Counted from the first letter of the stretch, positions 8,852 through 21,100 are shown. The stretch is DNA of 64,000 bases from Modicisalibacter muralis (GCF_900102945.1 NZ_FNGI01000005.1:182263-246262), one strand, 5' to 3'. Notes: generated by a model not told the origin, from the sequence alone. Made by a program: numbers and translations.

Positions 8852-9109
8852 TCAGCGTTTGATGGCGTTATAGCCCAGGCCCGCTCCGCGATTTTCGTCG
8901 TCGCGGCGACGCGCCGAGCCGCCACGCTTGCGGCTTTGCTCTTCGCAGACTTCGTCCTTGCCACCGCAAATCTCGCAGCCTTCCTTGAGTCCCAGGTTAT
9001 TGAGGCCGCCACAGGAACCGGCAATCGGCTTACGCCCCAGAATCACGCCGATCGACATGGCCGTCACCATCAGTAGCATGAAGCCCAGCACCAGAAACCA
9101 GATCGTCAT
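8852..9109 (-). CDS. nqrM: Na+-NQR maturation factor NqrM
   Basis: 85 residues (formerly DUF539). One N-terminal membrane helix (WFLVLGFMLLMVTAMSIGVI) is followed by the conserved cysteines in 'GSCGGLNNLGLKEGCEICGG' and a basic tail. NqrM is needed to assemble the iron centre between NqrD and NqrE. Its ATG overlaps the apbE stop (ATGA), placing it last in the nqr operon, the usual position. Confidence 0.95.
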   Translation of the reverse strand: MTIWFLVLGFMLLMVTAMSIGVILGRKPIAGSCGGLNNLGLKEGCEICGGKDEVCEEQSRKRGGSARRRDDENRGAGLGYNAIKR

Positions 9110-10167
9110 TGGTTCTCCTCCTCGGCCGAGTTCGCCAGGTAAGGCTCGAAGGCCGGACTCATCAGTGTTTCAAAATCGTCATCGGTTCTGACAATGAAAT
9201 ACACCGCGATGTTTTCTCGCTCGGCCAATTCAAGACCGGCTTTCGCGCCCATCACGGTGAATGCCGTTGCCAATGCATCGGCCGTCGCACAGCGTTCGGC
9301 AATCACCGACACCGAAGCGACGCGATTGTCGATCGGTCGTCCGGTACGCGGGTCGATGGTATGCGAGTAGCGTATGCCATTGCTTTCAAAATAGTTGCGA
9401 TAATCGCCCGATGTCGCCACGGCGGCATTACCCAACTCGACGACCCGCTGCACGCTGCGCTCGGTGGATACCGGCTTTTCCACGGCCACACGCCACGGCG
9501 AGCCGTCTGGCTTTTCGCCGTGCGTGCGAATCTCGCCGCCGATTTCCACCAGGTAGTCCTCGATGCCCTGGGCTTCCAGATACTCGGCGACCTGATCGGT
9601 CGCGTACCCCTTGGCGATACCCGACAGATCGATATAGACCGGCTTGCTCTTGGTCAGTTGGCCGTCATCCAAGTGCAACGCTCGAAAATCGATACGCGCC
9701 AGCGCCGCAGCCAGCGCATCGTCGTCAGGCACCTTGTCCAGTCGATCTTGTGGTCCGAAGCCCCATAGGTTGACCGCAGGCCCCACGGTAACATCGAAGG
9801 CGCCTTCGGATAACCGTGCGATACGCAGCGACTCGCGCAGCACCTCTGCAGTCGCCGGCGATACGAACATCGGCACACCCACCGGCGCTCGATTGAGGCG
9901 CGATAATTCGGAATCATCACGGTAGGTCGACATCAAGGCATCGACGCGCTCGAGTTCAGCTAGGATGCCGGCATCAATCGCCTCACGATCAAAATCGCTC
10001 GAATCGGTATATAAGGTGACATGATAACCGGTGCCGAAGATAGGACCGCGGAAGCGATGCGCCTCGGGCTGCTTTTCACAGCCCGCCAGCGATACCAGCA
10101 ACACCGTCAACAACAAGAACGGGGCCAGCACTCTAGATACCGGCCCGGTTTTCAGTCTTCCGGTCAT
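9106..10167 (-). CDS. apbE: FAD:protein FMN transferase ApbE
   Basis: 353 residues with a lipoprotein signal ([10 protein letters not shown]), so it acts in the periplasm attached to the membrane. ApbE links FMN covalently to threonines in DxxS/TGAT motifs; both targets occur upstream in NqrB and NqrC. Family signatures seen are '[18 protein letters not shown]', '[11 protein letters not shown]' and '[13 protein letters not shown]'. Four-base overlaps with nqrF upstream and nqrM downstream show one operon. Confidence 0.95.
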   Translation of the reverse strand: MTGRLKTGPVSRVLAPFLLLTVLLVSLAGCEKQPEAHRFRGPIFGTGYHVTLYTDSSDFDREAIDAGILAELERVDALMSTYRDDSELSRLNRAPVGVPMFVSPATAEVLRESLRIARLSEGAFDVTVGPAVNLWGFGPQDRLDKVPDDDALAAALARIDFRALHLDDGQLTKSKPVYIDLSGIAKGYATDQVAEYLEAQGIEDYLVEIGGEIRTHGEKPDGSPWRVAVEKPVSTERSVQRVVELGNAAVATSGDYRNYFESNGIRYSHTIDPRTGRPIDNRVASVSVIAERCATADALATAFTVMGAKAGLELAERENIAVYFIVRTDDDFETLMSPAFEPYLANSAEEENQ

Positions 10168-11396
10168 CCGCCAAAATCATCCAGCATGATGTTCTCGGGC
10201 TCGACACCCATGTCGGTGAGCATCTTGATGACCGAGGCGTTCATCATCGGCGGCCCGCACATGTAGTACTCGCAATCCTCGGGCGCCGGATGATCCTTGA
10301 GATAGTTCTCATAAAGCACGTTGTGAATGAACCCGGTGGGCCCCTCCCAATTGTCCTCGGGCTGCGGGTCCGAAAGCGCCAGGTGCCAGTCGAAGTTATC
10401 GAACTCCTCGGCCAACTGGTCGTACTCTTCGTTGTAAAAAGTCTCGCGCCATGAACGCGCGCCATACCAGAAGGTCATCTTACGCGAGGACTTCAAGCGC
10501 TTGAGCTGGTCGAAGATATGGCTGCGCATCGGTGCCATGCCAGCACCGCCACCCACGAAGACCATTTCGGCATCGGTGTCCTTGGCGAAGAATTCACCGA
10601 ACGGCCCCATTACCGTGACCTTGTCGCCCGGCTTGAGCGAAAATACGTAGGTCGACATCAGGCCCGGCGCGTGATCGGTGTTGGGCGGCGGTGTGGCGAT
10701 ACGAATGTTGAACTTGAGAATGCCCTTCTCTTCGGGGTAGTTGGCCATCGAATAGGCGCGAATCACCTCTTCGCTATTCTTGTGGGAAATATTGAAAAGG
10801 CCGAACTTTTCCCAGTCGCCGCGATATTCCTCCTCGATATCGAAATCGGAGAACTTGATGTCGTAGGCCGGCGCCTCGAGCTGCACGTAGCCACCGGCCC
10901 GGAAGTCGACATTCTCGCCTTCCGGCAACTTGATATTGAGCTCCTTGATGAATGTCGCGACGTTGGGGTTGCCGATGACTTCGCACTCCCACTTGCGGAC
11001 GCCGAAGACTTCCTCGGGCACTTCGATTTTCATGTCCTGCTTCACCGGCACCTGGCAGGAAAGCCGCCAGCCTTCCTTCTTTTCGCGCATGGTGAAGTGG
11101 GACTCCTCGGTGGGCAGGATCGAGCCGCCACCCTCCGAGATACGGCACTTGCACTGAGCGCAGGAGCCGCCGCCGCCACACGCCGATGAAAGAAAGATGC
11201 CATTGGAAGCCAGCGTTTGGAGCAATTTCCCACCGGCCTGGGTGGTCAGCACGTTGCTGGGATCGTCGTTGATCTGGATGGTAACATCGCCACTGCTGAC
11301 CAGGCGGCTACGCGCGGCGAGAATGATCCCCACCAGGCCAATGACGACCACGGTGAACATGACCACGCCGAGCACGATGATGGATGTATCGACCAT
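10164..11396 (-). CDS. nqrF: Na+-NQR subunit F, NADH-oxidising ferredoxin reductase
   Basis: 410 residues. An N-terminal membrane helix is followed by a plant-type 2Fe-2S domain ([16 protein letters not shown]) and an FAD/NAD-binding reductase module ([11 protein letters not shown] for FAD; '[20 protein letters not shown]' for NADH). This is the electron entry point of the sodium pump. The C-terminus 'MLDDFGG' is typical. It lies 23 bp after nqrE. Confidence 0.97.
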   Translation of the reverse strand: MVDTSIIVLGVVMFTVVVIGLVGIILAARSRLVSSGDVTIQINDDPSNVLTTQAGGKLLQTLASNGIFLSSACGGGGSCAQCKCRISEGGGSILPTEESHFTMREKKEGWRLSCQVPVKQDMKIEVPEEVFGVRKWECEVIGNPNVATFIKELNIKLPEGENVDFRAGGYVQLEAPAYDIKFSDFDIEEEYRGDWEKFGLFNISHKNSEEVIRAYSMANYPEEKGILKFNIRIATPPPNTDHAPGLMSTYVFSLKPGDKVTVMGPFGEFFAKDTDAEMVFVGGGAGMAPMRSHIFDQLKRLKSSRKMTFWYGARSWRETFYNEEYDQLAEEFDNFDWHLALSDPQPEDNWEGPTGFIHNVLYENYLKDHPAPEDCEYYMCGPPMMNASVIKMLTDMGVEPENIMLDDFGG

Positions 11397-11419
11397 GTCG
11401 AGTTCCTGTTCTCTTTGGC

Positions 11420-12040
11420 TTACAACTGGATGCCGGAAAAGGACATGAAGCCCAATGACATCAGTCCGACGGTAATGAAGGTGATGCCCAGCCCCTGCAA
11501 ACCGGCGGGCACATCACTGTACTTGAGCTTCTCGCGAATGCCTGCCAGCGCAGCGATCGCCAGCGCCCAGCCAACACCTGCGCCGAAGCCGTAGACTACC
11601 GACTCACCGAAGGTGTAATCGCGTTGCACCATGAACAGTGCCGCGCCGAGAATCGCGCAGTTCACCGTAATCAACGGCAGGAATACACCCAAGGTGTTGT
11701 AGAGCGACGGCACGAACTTATCGAGAAACATCTCGAGAATCTGCACGATCGCCGCGATGACGCCGATATAGCTGAGCAAGCCCAGGAACGTCAGATCGAT
11801 ATTCTCGGCACCCTCGATGCCGGTCCAGGTCAGCGCGCCCTCCTGCAGCAAGTAGTTGAGTATCAGGTTGTTGACCGGCACGGTGATCGCCAGCACCACG
11901 ACCACCGCCACACCCAGCCCGATGGCCGATGAAACCTTCTTGGAAACCGCCATGAAGGTACACATGCCGAGGAAGAAGGCTAACGCCATGTTCTCGACGA
12001 ACACCGCCTTGATGAAAAGACTCAGGTACTGTTCGAGCAT
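11420..12040 (-). CDS. nqrE: Na+-NQR subunit E
   Basis: 206 residues, six membrane helices, RnfA/NqrE family. Conserved stretches are '[19 protein letters not shown]' at the N-terminus (with an iron-centre cysteine) and '[14 protein letters not shown]' in helix 4. With NqrD it holds the membrane iron centre. The start overlaps the nqrD stop by one base. Confidence 0.97.
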   Translation of the reverse strand: MLEQYLSLFIKAVFVENMALAFFLGMCTFMAVSKKVSSAIGLGVAVVVVLAITVPVNNLILNYLLQEGALTWTGIEGAENIDLTFLGLLSYIGVIAAIVQILEMFLDKFVPSLYNTLGVFLPLITVNCAILGAALFMVQRDYTFGESVVYGFGAGVGWALAIAALAGIREKLKYSDVPAGLQGLGITFITVGLMSLGFMSFSGIQL

Positions 12041-12708
12041 TACACGGCCTCCCTGGATTTGGTGTTGGCGGTAATCCGAAACTCATTGTCCTCGACCTGC
12101 TCCGGATTGAAGCTACGCAACCCCCAAATGATCAGACCGATGACGAAGAACGCCGACGGCGGCAACAGCATCAAACCGTTGGTCACATACCAGCCTCCCT
12201 CGTTGACCGGTAACAACACGGGGAAACCGAACACCGAGCCGGAACCGAACAGCTCGCGAAAGAAGCCCACCACCAACAGCATGACGGCATAACCCAGACC
12301 GTTGCCGACACCATCGAGAAAGCTGATCGCCGGCCCATTTTGCATGGCGAAGGCCTCGGCACGGCCCATGACGATGCAATTGGTGATGATCAAACCGACG
12401 AACACCGAAAGCGACTTGGATATCTCGTAGGCATAGGCCTTGAGCACCTGATCGACCACGATGACCAACGAGGCGATGATGGTCATCTGCACGATGATGC
12501 GGATCGACGAAGGGATCTGACTGCGCACCAGAGAAACGAAGAAGCTCGAGAATGCGGTGACCGCAATGACCGCCAGCCCCATGACCAGCGACGTGCTCAT
12601 GGAGTTGGTGACCGCCAGCGCGGAACAGATACCCAGTATCTGCAGTGCGATCGGGTTGTTCTTGAAGATCGGCGTGGTCAGCACGCCTTTGGGCGTATAG
12701 GCAGTCAT
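12040..12708 (-). CDS. nqrD: Na+-NQR subunit D
   Basis: 222 residues, six membrane helices, RnfE/NqrD family. It shows '[17 protein letters not shown]' (cysteine ligand), '[19 protein letters not shown]' (second ligand) and 'FGFPVL' near the C-terminus. It is the inverted-topology partner of NqrE. It is two bases from nqrC. Confidence 0.97.
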   Translation of the reverse strand: MTAYTPKGVLTTPIFKNNPIALQILGICSALAVTNSMSTSLVMGLAVIAVTAFSSFFVSLVRSQIPSSIRIIVQMTIIASLVIVVDQVLKAYAYEISKSLSVFVGLIITNCIVMGRAEAFAMQNGPAISFLDGVGNGLGYAVMLLVVGFFRELFGSGSVFGFPVLLPVNEGGWYVTNGLMLLPPSAFFVIGLIIWGLRSFNPEQVEDNEFRITANTKSREAV

Positions 12709-12710
12709 GC

Positions 12711-13496
12711 TTACGCTCCTTGCGTCGTGTCGCGGAAACGGGCCAAGTATTCAGCGAAACCGCTATCGCTCAGCCAGAATTGAAGCAGATTAGTCACACC
12801 ATTGCTGGTCAGCGTCGCCCCGGACAAGGCATCCACCTTGTACTCGGCATTCGACGTCTGCGGACCTACCCCACCTTTCACCAGATGGATCGCCGGATCC
12901 ATGCTGTCTTCCGGGTAGATTTTCTTGCCATCCCACAGCGCCTTCCAATCGGGATTGTCGACCTCGCCGCCCAGCCCCGGGGTCTCGCCCTGATCGTAGA
13001 ACGATAGTCCCACCACGGTGTTGCCATCGCCACGCAATGCCAGGTAGCCAGACATCAACGACCACAGCCCCTGACCGCGCACCGGCAGGATGATCTGCTC
13101 GGGATTTTCAGGGTCGCCAACCAGGTACACCGTAGCGTAATTCTCCTGACGACCGATACCCGCCAGATCCTGGGCGCCCGACAGCGTGCGCGACTGCGCC
13201 GGGTCCTTGGCCGCCTCGAACTGATTGTAGGTCTCGGGATCCTTGTTCTCCGCGTATTCACCAGTCTCGAGATTGACCACGCGCGCCACGATCTGCTCGC
13301 TGAACTGCTGACTGACGCTAACGCCCGGCTCATAAAGCTCGGAAACCTGCAATACGTTGAACTTGCGGTCACGTTCCGCATTCGCCTCCTGCATCGGGCG
13401 CAGCACCACGGCGGCAGTCGAGACTACCACCGAGCAGACGATGCACAGCACGAACGCAACCACCAGCGTCTTCTTGACGGAATCGTTCTTGGCCAT
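12711..13496 (-). CDS. nqrC: Na+-NQR subunit C, covalent FMN carrier
   Basis: 261 residues. A single N-terminal membrane helix precedes a periplasmic FMN-binding domain. The flavinylation motif is '[13 protein letters not shown]', the ApbE recognition pattern DxxS/TGAT with the acceptor Thr. Neighbouring subunit genes overlap or abut. Confidence 0.97.
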   Translation of the reverse strand: MAKNDSVKKTLVVAFVLCIVCSVVVSTAAVVLRPMQEANAERDRKFNVLQVSELYEPGVSVSQQFSEQIVARVVNLETGEYAENKDPETYNQFEAAKDPAQSRTLSGAQDLAGIGRQENYATVYLVGDPENPEQIILPVRGQGLWSLMSGYLALRGDGNTVVGLSFYDQGETPGLGGEVDNPDWKALWDGKKIYPEDSMDPAIHLVKGGVGPQTSNAEYKVDALSGATLTSNGVTNLLQFWLSDSGFAEYLARFRDTTQGA

Positions 13497-14725
13497 CAGG
13501 TGGTCTCCTCGTTCATCGTGCCGGCCACTTCACGCTTCTGGCGCCGCTTGATATTAGCCTGTATGACGAAATGATCGATCAGTGGCGCGAACAGGTTGGC
13601 AAACAGGATCGCCAGCATGATGCCTTCCGGGAAGGCCGGGTTGGCCACACGAATCAACACCGTCATCACGCCGATCAACGCCCCGAAGATCAGCTTGCCC
13701 TTGTCGGTCATCGAGGCCGAGACCGGGTCGGTGGCCATGAACACCAGGCCGAAGGCGAAGCCGCCGACCACCAGATGCCAATACCAGGGCATGGCGAACA
13801 TCGGGTTGCTGTCGGAGCCTATTGCATTGAACAGCGCGCTGGTCGCCACCATGCCAAGGAACGTGCCGAGCATGATTCGCCACGAGGCGATGCCGGTCCA
13901 CAGCAGCACCGCCGCGCCGATCAGGATCGCCAGAGTCGAGACCTCGCCTACCGAGCCGGGCATGAAACCGAAGAACGCTTCGAGCCAGGTCAACTGATCG
14001 GTCAGCGTCTGCATGCCACTGGAGAACGCGGTGGATAGGGCCGTTGCCCCGGTATAGCCATCGGCTGCGACCCACACCGCATCGCCCGAGATCTGCGCCG
14101 GATAGGCGAAATACAAAAAGGCGCGGCCGGTCAGCGCCGGATTAAGGAAGTTCTTGCCGGTACCGCCGAATATCTCCTTGCCAATCACCACGCCGAAGGT
14201 GATGCCCAACGCCACCTGCCATAGTGGAATGGTCGCCGGCAGAATCAGCGCATAGAGTACCGAGGTCACGAAGAAGCCCTCGTTGACCTCATGGCCGCGC
14301 TTCATGGCAAACAGCACTTCCCAGAAACCACCGACGACGAAGGTCACCAGATAGATCGGCAGGAAGTAGGTCGCGCCCAGCACGAAGTTGGCCCAGATGC
14401 TGTCGGGATCGTGGCCGCCCGCCAACATCATGGTGACCGCTTCGCGCCAGCCACTCATGGCATTAAAGCCGTCGGCGATCGCCAGATTGGCCTGCAATCC
14501 GACGTTGTACATGCCGAAGAACATCGCCGGGAAGGTACACGCCCACACGGTGATCATGATGCGTTTCAGGTCGATGCCGTCACGCACGTGCGCCGTGGTG
14601 CGGGTCACGTCGGGCGGTGAATAGAAGATGGTATCGACGGCTTCATAAAGCGCGTAGTACTTCTCGTACTTGCCGCCCTTGTGGAAATGCGGTTCGAGAC
14701 TGTCGAGCGTCTGTCGAATACCCAT
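13496..14725 (-). CDS. nqrB: Na+-NQR subunit B, covalent FMN carrier and Na+ channel
   Basis: 409 residues with about ten membrane helices. The start chosen is the ATG at 14725 ([14 protein letters not shown]) because AGAGG lies 7 bp upstream and known NqrB proteins begin MG; ATG at 14728 and TTG at 14731 are in frame just before it. The covalent FMN site is '[13 protein letters not shown]'. NqrB carries riboflavin and FMN and forms the sodium path. It overlaps or abuts the nqrA stop. Confidence 0.96.
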   Translation of the reverse strand: MGIRQTLDSLEPHFHKGGKYEKYYALYEAVDTIFYSPPDVTRTTAHVRDGIDLKRIMITVWACTFPAMFFGMYNVGLQANLAIADGFNAMSGWREAVTMMLAGGHDPDSIWANFVLGATYFLPIYLVTFVVGGFWEVLFAMKRGHEVNEGFFVTSVLYALILPATIPLWQVALGITFGVVIGKEIFGGTGKNFLNPALTGRAFLYFAYPAQISGDAVWVAADGYTGATALSTAFSSGMQTLTDQLTWLEAFFGFMPGSVGEVSTLAILIGAAVLLWTGIASWRIMLGTFLGMVATSALFNAIGSDSNPMFAMPWYWHLVVGGFAFGLVFMATDPVSASMTDKGKLIFGALIGVMTVLIRVANPAFPEGIMLAILFANLFAPLIDHFVIQANIKRRQKREVAGTMNEETT

Positions 14726-14727
14726 CA

Positions 14728-16083
14728 TCAAACCTCTTTCTCGATCATGGTGAGATTGTCACGCAGGATGGGACCGTACTCGTACTTGCCGGGGCAAACA
14801 TACGTACACAGCGCAAGGTCCTCCTCATCCAGCTCGAGACAGCCGAGTTGCATCGCCATTTCGATATCGCCGACGATCAACGAACGCAGCAACTGGGTGG
14901 GCAGAATATCCAGCGGCATCACGGTTTCGTAGCTGCCCACCGGGACCATGGCGCGCTCCGATCCATTGGTGGTGGTGGTCGGCGCGAAACTGGACAGACC
15001 GGTCAGGCGCGATAGATAGATACCCAACACCGAGTGGCGTTGGCGACCCGGTGACAGCCAACCCATGAAGATGCGCTGATGACCTTCCTCGAGCAGGCTG
15101 AACTGGTTATCGAAGCGACCCAGGTAGCTCAACGCCCCTTCGGCGGTGTTACCACCGAAAACCGAGCCGGAGATGATGCGGACATCGTCGTTGGCGTTGT
15201 CGATGATTTCGCCTTCAAGCAATTCGCTGGCGCTGGCGCCCAGCCGGGTACGCAGCAGACGCGGCTGGCTGGCGCGCGGCCCGCCCACGGCAATCACCCG
15301 GCGGGTATCGAGCCGGCCTTCGACGAACAGCTTGCCGACAGCGATGACATCCTGATAGCCGATGTGCCAGACCTGGCGGCGCAGGCTGACCGGCGACAGA
15401 AAATGGATATGCGTACCGACCAGGCCCGCCGGATGCGGCCCCTTGAAGCTTTCGGCCTGTACCCCAGCGATATCGGCACCGGGCAGATTGGCCTCCGGCG
15501 CCTGGCAGACGAATACCTTGCCTTCGGTCAAACGCTTCAAGACCTTGAGGCCATTGGCGAAGGCCTCCGGCTGCTCGTTGACGATCAACGCCGGGTCCGC
15601 GGATAGCGGGTGAGTATCGATGGCGGTGACGAAGATGCTGGCGGGAATCGCATCGAGCGCCGGAGAGCGCGAGTAGGGACGCATGCGCAGCGCGGTCCAC
15701 AAGCCGGATTCGACCAGTTGATCGACCACCACCTGGCGCTCCAGACTCTCCAGCGCGTCAACGCCATGGGCGGCCAGCTCGACCGCGTCTTCCTCGTCAT
15801 CGACCTTGATGACCACCGACAACAGCCGGCGCTTCTCACCACGATTGATGGCTACTATCTCGCCGGCCGCTGGCGCGGTGAAGCGCACCCCAGGGGTTTT
15901 CTTGTCGGTGAACAGGAGCTGGCCCAGCTTCACCCTCTCCCCTTCCCGGACCTCCATGGTCGGCTTCATGCCGACATAATCGGTGCCCAGGACAGCCACG
16001 TGGCGTACCGGCCGCGCATCGTCGATACGCTGCTCGGGCGCGCCGACGATGGGGAGATCCAGGCCTCGTTTGACTTCGATCAT
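14728..16083 (-). CDS. nqrA: Na+-NQR subunit A
   Basis: 451 residues starting [16 protein letters not shown], typical of NqrA. It is the cytoplasmic subunit, related to RnfC but without FeS clusters. Recognised stretches are '[24 protein letters not shown]', '[13 protein letters not shown]' and '[19 protein letters not shown]'. It is the first gene of the operon, with a candidate promoter about 200 bp upstream. Confidence 0.97.
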   Translation of the reverse strand: MIEVKRGLDLPIVGAPEQRIDDARPVRHVAVLGTDYVGMKPTMEVREGERVKLGQLLFTDKKTPGVRFTAPAAGEIVAINRGEKRRLLSVVIKVDDEEDAVELAAHGVDALESLERQVVVDQLVESGLWTALRMRPYSRSPALDAIPASIFVTAIDTHPLSADPALIVNEQPEAFANGLKVLKRLTEGKVFVCQAPEANLPGADIAGVQAESFKGPHPAGLVGTHIHFLSPVSLRRQVWHIGYQDVIAVGKLFVEGRLDTRRVIAVGGPRASQPRLLRTRLGASASELLEGEIIDNANDDVRIISGSVFGGNTAEGALSYLGRFDNQFSLLEEGHQRIFMGWLSPGRQRHSVLGIYLSRLTGLSSFAPTTTTNGSERAMVPVGSYETVMPLDILPTQLLRSLIVGDIEMAMQLGCLELDEEDLALCTYVCPGKYEYGPILRDNLTMIEKEV

Positions 16084-16281
16084 AGTCTCGCCCAGTTATC
16101 GAATCTGATGTTGCCAGGTAAGGAGTTCGATGGACGTCAAAAAATATGGGCTTGGCCCAGCGCGGCCCGACCTATGCGGCCCGTCGACGTCACGGTTTTC
16201 GAATTCTTTGCTATCAGAAGATTGACTGTCGGTCTGGTAGTTATGGAAATGTCGTCCAAACCGTCCGAAAAAATCCCGAGC

Positions 16282-16310
16282 ATTATAAATAGAAGAGTAA
16301 CGAATGGCCA
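16282..16310 (-). promoter_or_regulatory. Candidate sigma-70 promoter of the nqr operon
   Basis: On the minus strand a perfect TATAAT (16287-16282) lies 17 bp downstream of TGGCCA (16310-16305), which matches TTGACA at four of six positions. It points toward nqrA, leaving a leader of about 190 bases. No other hexamer pair as good was seen in the spacer. Confidence 0.5.
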
Positions 16311-16381
16311 CACGACCTTGGGTCGCGGCGGCGTCGCCAATGCGGTTTATCATGTGAAAGAAGGGTTGCAAAACGCGAACC

Positions 16382-16398
16382 GCCCCCATGGCGGGGGC
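16382..16398 (-). terminator. Hairpin downstream of gap
   Basis: GCCCCC and GGGGGC arms with a 5-nt loop lie about 50 bp past the gap stop. On the minus strand the stem is followed by a GGTTCGCGTTTT stretch, a weak T-tract, so termination is plausible but not certain. Confidence 0.5.
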
Positions 16399-16450
16399 CG
16401 TGGGGACGGTCGGCGAATCAGCGATTGCGAGGCAGTTATTGTTTTGGCAG

Positions 16451-17896
16451 CTACTTAGGCAAGTACAGGAAACGCACGTTGGACATGTACTGCAGAATGC
16501 GCACCACCTGGCAGCTATAGCCGAATTCGTTGTCGTACCACACATAGAGCACGGCGTTGGTATCGTCGACGATGGTCGCCTTGGCGTCGACGATGCCGGC
16601 ATGGCGGTTGCCGACGAAATCGGAAGAGACGATTTCCGGCGAATCGACATAGTCGATCTGCTTTTGCATCGGCGAGCTAAGCGCCACCTGCCGCAGATAC
16701 TCGTTGACGCTATCGGTATCCGCGCCCTTTTCCAGGTTCAGGTTGAGAATCGCCATCGACACGTTGGGTGTCGGCACGCGAATCGCGTTACCCGTCAACT
16801 TACCGGACAACTCGGGCAATGCCTTGGCCACGGCCTTGGCGGCGCCGGTCTCGGTCAGCACCATGTTCAGGGGTGCGCTGCGCCCGCGGCGATCGCCCTT
16901 ATGGTAATTGTCGATCAGGTTCTGGTCGTTGGTGTAGGCGTGCACCGTCTCGACGTGGCCATGGGAGATGCCGTATTCGTCGTTGACCGCCTTGAGCACC
17001 GGCACGATGGCGTTGGTGGTACATGACGCGGCCGAGACGATGCGATCGTCGTCGCCGATCTCGCCATGGTTGACGCCATAGACGATATTCTTGACGTTGC
17101 CCTTGCCCGGTGCGGTGAGCAACGCCTTGGAGACCCCCTTGCAAGCCAGATGCTGAGAGAGCCCTTCCTCGTCGCGCCACTTGCCGGTGTTGTCGACGAC
17201 GATGGCGTTGTCGATGCCGTACTCGGTGTAGTCGACCTGGCTGGGCGAATCGGCGTAAATGACCTTGATGTAATTGCCATTGGCGATCAGCGCGTTGTTT
17301 TCATGGTCGACGCTGATCGAGCCGGCGAACGGGCCATGCACGGAGTCGCGACGCAGCAGGCTGGCGCGCTTCTCGAGATCGTCACCGGTACCGCGCACGA
17401 CGATGGCCCGCAGGCGCAGCAGATTGCCACCACCGGCCTTCTCGACCAGGATACGTGCCAGGATGCGGCCGATACGCCCGAAGCCGTAGAGCACCACATC
17501 CTTGGGTTCGCCGCCCATGCCGTTTTCGGCGTGGCCGCCGACGATCTCGGCCAGTTCCTCGCGCAGGAAGGCTTCGACATCGTCACGCCCGCTGCGCTTG
17601 AAGGCTACCGCCAGCTTGCCCAGGTCAATGTGTGCCGGACCCAGCTCCAGTTCGGTCATCGCCTTGACCAGCGGGAAGGTATCGCAGACCGACAGCTCGG
17701 TACCCTCGACCTTCTTTACATAGCGATGGTTCTTGATGATCCGAATCACCGAGCGGTTGATCAGCGAACGACCGTACAGCGAGGGCACCACGTTATACTT
17801 GCGGTACAGCACGCCGAGCAGCGGAATCATTTCCTCGGCGGTCGCCTCGTTGTTCTGCCATTCCTGGAAGGTGGTTTCGAGCTTGTCTTGACTCAC
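16451..17896 (-). CDS. gap: Glyceraldehyde-3-phosphate dehydrogenase, long form
   Basis: 481 residues. The dehydrogenase proper begins about residue 130 ('VVLYGFGRIGRILARIL', Rossmann motif), with catalytic Cys in 'SAASCTTNAIVPVLKA' and 'YDNEFGYSCQV' at the end. The ~125-residue N-terminal extension (MSQDKLETTFQEWQNNEATAEEM...) marks the long form that sits beside nqr and mfd in Pseudomonas. It interconverts glyceraldehyde 3-phosphate and 1,3-bisphosphoglycerate; whether NAD or NADP is used cannot be read here. The start is GTG with AAGGGG upstream. It is divergent from mfd. Confidence 0.94.
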   Translation of the reverse strand: MSQDKLETTFQEWQNNEATAEEMIPLLGVLYRKYNVVPSLYGRSLINRSVIRIIKNHRYVKKVEGTELSVCDTFPLVKAMTELELGPAHIDLGKLAVAFKRSGRDDVEAFLREELAEIVGGHAENGMGGEPKDVVLYGFGRIGRILARILVEKAGGGNLLRLRAIVVRGTGDDLEKRASLLRRDSVHGPFAGSISVDHENNALIANGNYIKVIYADSPSQVDYTEYGIDNAIVVDNTGKWRDEEGLSQHLACKGVSKALLTAPGKGNVKNIVYGVNHGEIGDDDRIVSAASCTTNAIVPVLKAVNDEYGISHGHVETVHAYTNDQNLIDNYHKGDRRGRSAPLNMVLTETGAAKAVAKALPELSGKLTGNAIRVPTPNVSMAILNLNLEKGADTDSVNEYLRQVALSSPMQKQIDYVDSPEIVSSDFVGNRHAGIVDAKATIVDDTNAVLYVWYDNEFGYSCQVVRILQYMSNVRFLYLPK

Positions 17897-17992
17897 GTAG
17901 GGCCCCTTTACACAATCGCGAATGGTGGTTGGAATGTGGTCATTATCCTTGCCAATCGTCGCTTACCGCAATTGCTGTATGGTCGCAGGCGC

Positions 17993-18007
17993 TGTAGGAG
18001 CACTACA
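17993..18007. promoter_or_regulatory. HexR-like inverted repeat upstream of gap
   Basis: TGTAGGAGCACTACA is a perfect 5-bp inverted repeat with a 5-nt centre, about 100 bp upstream of gap. The outer TGTA-N7-TACA spacing equals that of the gammaproteobacterial HexR operator, and gap genes are common HexR targets. The centre lacks the A/T-rich bases of the usual consensus. No hexR gene is in the window. Confidence 0.3.
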
Positions 18008-18147
18008 CGAATACGGGGTTGACTACACGCTCGGCAACGGGCAGGCGCAGGCATTTTATCGACAAGCACTGGCTTAGACACTGGTTCGATATCGCTGGCC
18101 TGTTATGATTTGCCGCACCCTTTCATATCGCTGCGTTCACATTTTCC

Positions 18148-21100
18148 ATGCCGAATTTTTCGCCGCTAGCTCCGCCAGGCCCATCGGGCGTTCGCGATAC
18201 GCGCTTCTGGCAGGCCCCGCAGGGTGCCGCCAGCGCCTTGGCCCTGGCGCGCCTGGCCGACCAGGCGCCGCTGTTGGTCATCACTCCGGATACCGCCAGC
18301 GCCCAGCGCCTGGAGAACACACTGCGATTCTTCGCCCAGGTGCCGGTGCTGCCCTTCCCCGACTGGGAAACGCTGCCTTACGACAGCTTTTCACCGCATC
18401 AGGATATCGTCTCCGAGCGCCTGCGCACCCTGCGCCGCCTGCAAAGCGCCAGGAACGGCATCGTGTTGGTGCCGATCAATACGCTGATGCAACGCCTGCC
18501 GCCCAGCGATTATATCGCCGGGCGCGTGCTGACCCTGAACGTGGGTATGACGCTCGATCGCGAGGGTTTTCGCGAGCAGCTCTCGCGAGCCGGCTACCGC
18601 GCCGTGGAAACCGTCTACGAGCCGGGCGAATACGCCCTGCGCGGCGCGCTGATCGATCTGTTCCCGATGGGCAGCGAATCGCCCCTGCGCATCGACCTGT
18701 TCGATGACGAGATCGACACCCTGCGCCACTTCGACCCCGATACCCAGCGCAGCGCCGATAAGATCGAGCACGTCGAACTGCTGCCGGCGCACGAATACTC
18801 GTTGTCGCGCTCAGCCATCGCCTGCTTTCGCGACGGCTTCGAGACGCTGTTCGACGTCGACCCGCGCCAGTGCCCGCTGTACAACGATGCGCTCAAGGGC
18901 ATCCCTTCGCCGGGGCTCGAGCAATACCTGCCGTTGTTCTTCGAGCAGACCGCGACGCTGTTCGACCACCTGGCCGAAGGCACGCAGATCGCCCTGCTGC
19001 CCGGCGTGTATGCCGCCGCGGAGCACCACTGGGCAGCCATTCAAAGCCGCTATGAGAACCTCGGCGTCGACCCGACGCGCCCACTGCTGCCACCGGCACA
19101 GGCCTTCATTCCGGTGCCCGACGTGTTCGCCGCGATCAAGGCCAAGCCAAGAATCGAGATGGTCGCCGATGCCGACCACCCGCACGCGCACCAGCCCTCG
19201 ACCCAAGCACCACCGCAAGTCGCCATCAACGCCCGCGCCCAGAAACCGCTGGCGCGTCTCGAGGAGTTTCTCGACGCGCATCGCGATCTGCGCCTGCTGT
19301 TCGTCGCCGAATCGCGCGGCCGCCGCGAGGCGCTGGAAGAAACACTGGGGGTGCTGCATCTGGAATTGCCACATGTCGATGGCTGGCAAGCGTTTCTGGA
19401 TGCCGACAGCCAGCTTGCGATCACCGAGGGCGAGCTCGACGAGGGGCTTTGGTTAAACGAGCCAGGGCTGAGCGAATCGGGGCCAACAGGTCACGCCATT
19501 GCGGTGATCACCGAGACCGAGCTTTTCGGCGAGATCGTGCGCCAGACCCGGCGTCGCGAAAAAGCCACCGACGACAACGAACTCGCCGTTCGCCACCTTT
19601 CGGAACTCAAACCCGGCTCGCCAGTGGTTCACCAGTTGCACGGCGTGGGCCGTTATCAGGGGCTTGAAACCCTCGAGGCCGGCGGCCAGGCTGCCGAGTT
19701 CGTGGCACTCGAATATGCCGATGGTGCCAAGCTCTACGTGCCGGTGGACAGCCTGCAACTGATCTCGCGCTACGCCGGTGCCTCTGACGAGCTCGCTCCG
19801 CTACACAAGCTCGGCTCGGACACCTGGGACAAGGCCAAGAAAAAAGCCGCCGAGAAGATTCGCGATACCGCCGCCGAGTTGCTCGACGTCTATGCCCGCC
19901 GCGAGGCCCGCGAAGGCTTCGCCTGCGATGCGCCGGGCGAGGAATACCAGCGTTTCGCCGCCAGTTTCCCGTTCGAGGAGACTCCCGATCAGCGCGCCGC
20001 CATTCATGCGGTGATCGGCGACATGACCGCATCCCAGCCGATGGACCGCGTGGTATGCGGCGACGTCGGCTTCGGCAAGACCGAGGTCGCCATGCGTGCC
20101 GCCTTCCTCGCCGTGCATTCCGGCCGCCAGGTGATCGTGCTGGTACCCACCACCCTGCTCGCGCAGCAGCATTACGACAATTTCCGCGACCGCTTCGCCG
20201 ACACCGCCGTGCAGGTCGAACTGATCTCGCGCTTCACCGCCGGCAAGGGCCAGGCCGACACGCTCAAGCGCATCGAGGAAGGCCGCGCCGATATCGTCAT
20301 CGGCACTCACAAGCTGCTGTCGAAATCGATGAAATTTCCCAATATGGGGCTGCTGGTCATCGACGAGGAGCATCGCTTCGGCGTGGCGCAAAAGGAGCGC
20401 CTGAAGGGCCTGCGCTCCGAGGTCGACATCCTCACCCTGACCGCCACGCCGATTCCGCGCACCCTGAACATGGCGATGAGCGGCATGCGCGACCTGTCGA
20501 TCATCGCCACCCCGCCGGCACGCCGCCTGTCGGTGAAAACCTTCATTCAGCAACGCAACGAGCCGATCATCAAGGAGGCCATCCTGCGCGAGATTCTGCG
20601 CGGCGGGCAGGTCTACTTTCTGCATAACGAGGTCAAGAGCATCGAACTCAGCGCGCAGAAGGTCCGCGATCTGGTTCCCGAGGCACGTGTCGGCGTGGCC
20701 CATGGCCAGCTTCCCGAGCGCTCGCTGGAACGCATCATGTCGGACTTCTACCACAAGCGCTTCAATGTGCTGGTGTGCTCGACGATCATCGAGACCGGCA
20801 TCGATGTGCCCAGCGCCAACACCATTCTCATCGAGCGCGCCGACAAATTCGGCCTGGCCCAGCTTCACCAGTTGCGCGGGCGCGTCGGGCGCAGCCACCA
20901 CCAGGCTTATGCCTACCTGCTCACCCCGCCGCCCAAGGCGATCACCAAGGACGCCCTGAAGCGCCTCGAAGCGATCGGCCAGGCCGAGGACCTGGGCGCG
21001 GGTTTCACGCTAGCCAGCCACGACATGGAAATTCGCGGCGCTGGCGAACTGCTCGGCGACGAGCAGAGCGGGCAGATGGAAACCATCGGCTACAGCCTGT

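Larger units (their letters stand above)
16084..16450. other. Intergenic region between nqrA and gap
   Basis: About 370 bases without a credible gene. It holds the candidate nqr promoter near 16282-16310 and a hairpin at 16382-16398 after gap. The short reading frames here have no recognisable product. The long nqr leader shows no riboswitch I can recognise. Confidence 0.6.

Noticed and set aside
19801..20901. 366-codon frame antisense to mfd, and similar long frames antisense to lolC, nqr genes and sthA
   Set aside because: Composition is the typical reverse-frame pattern rich in Arg, His and Gly; no recognisable product and the sense genes are certain.
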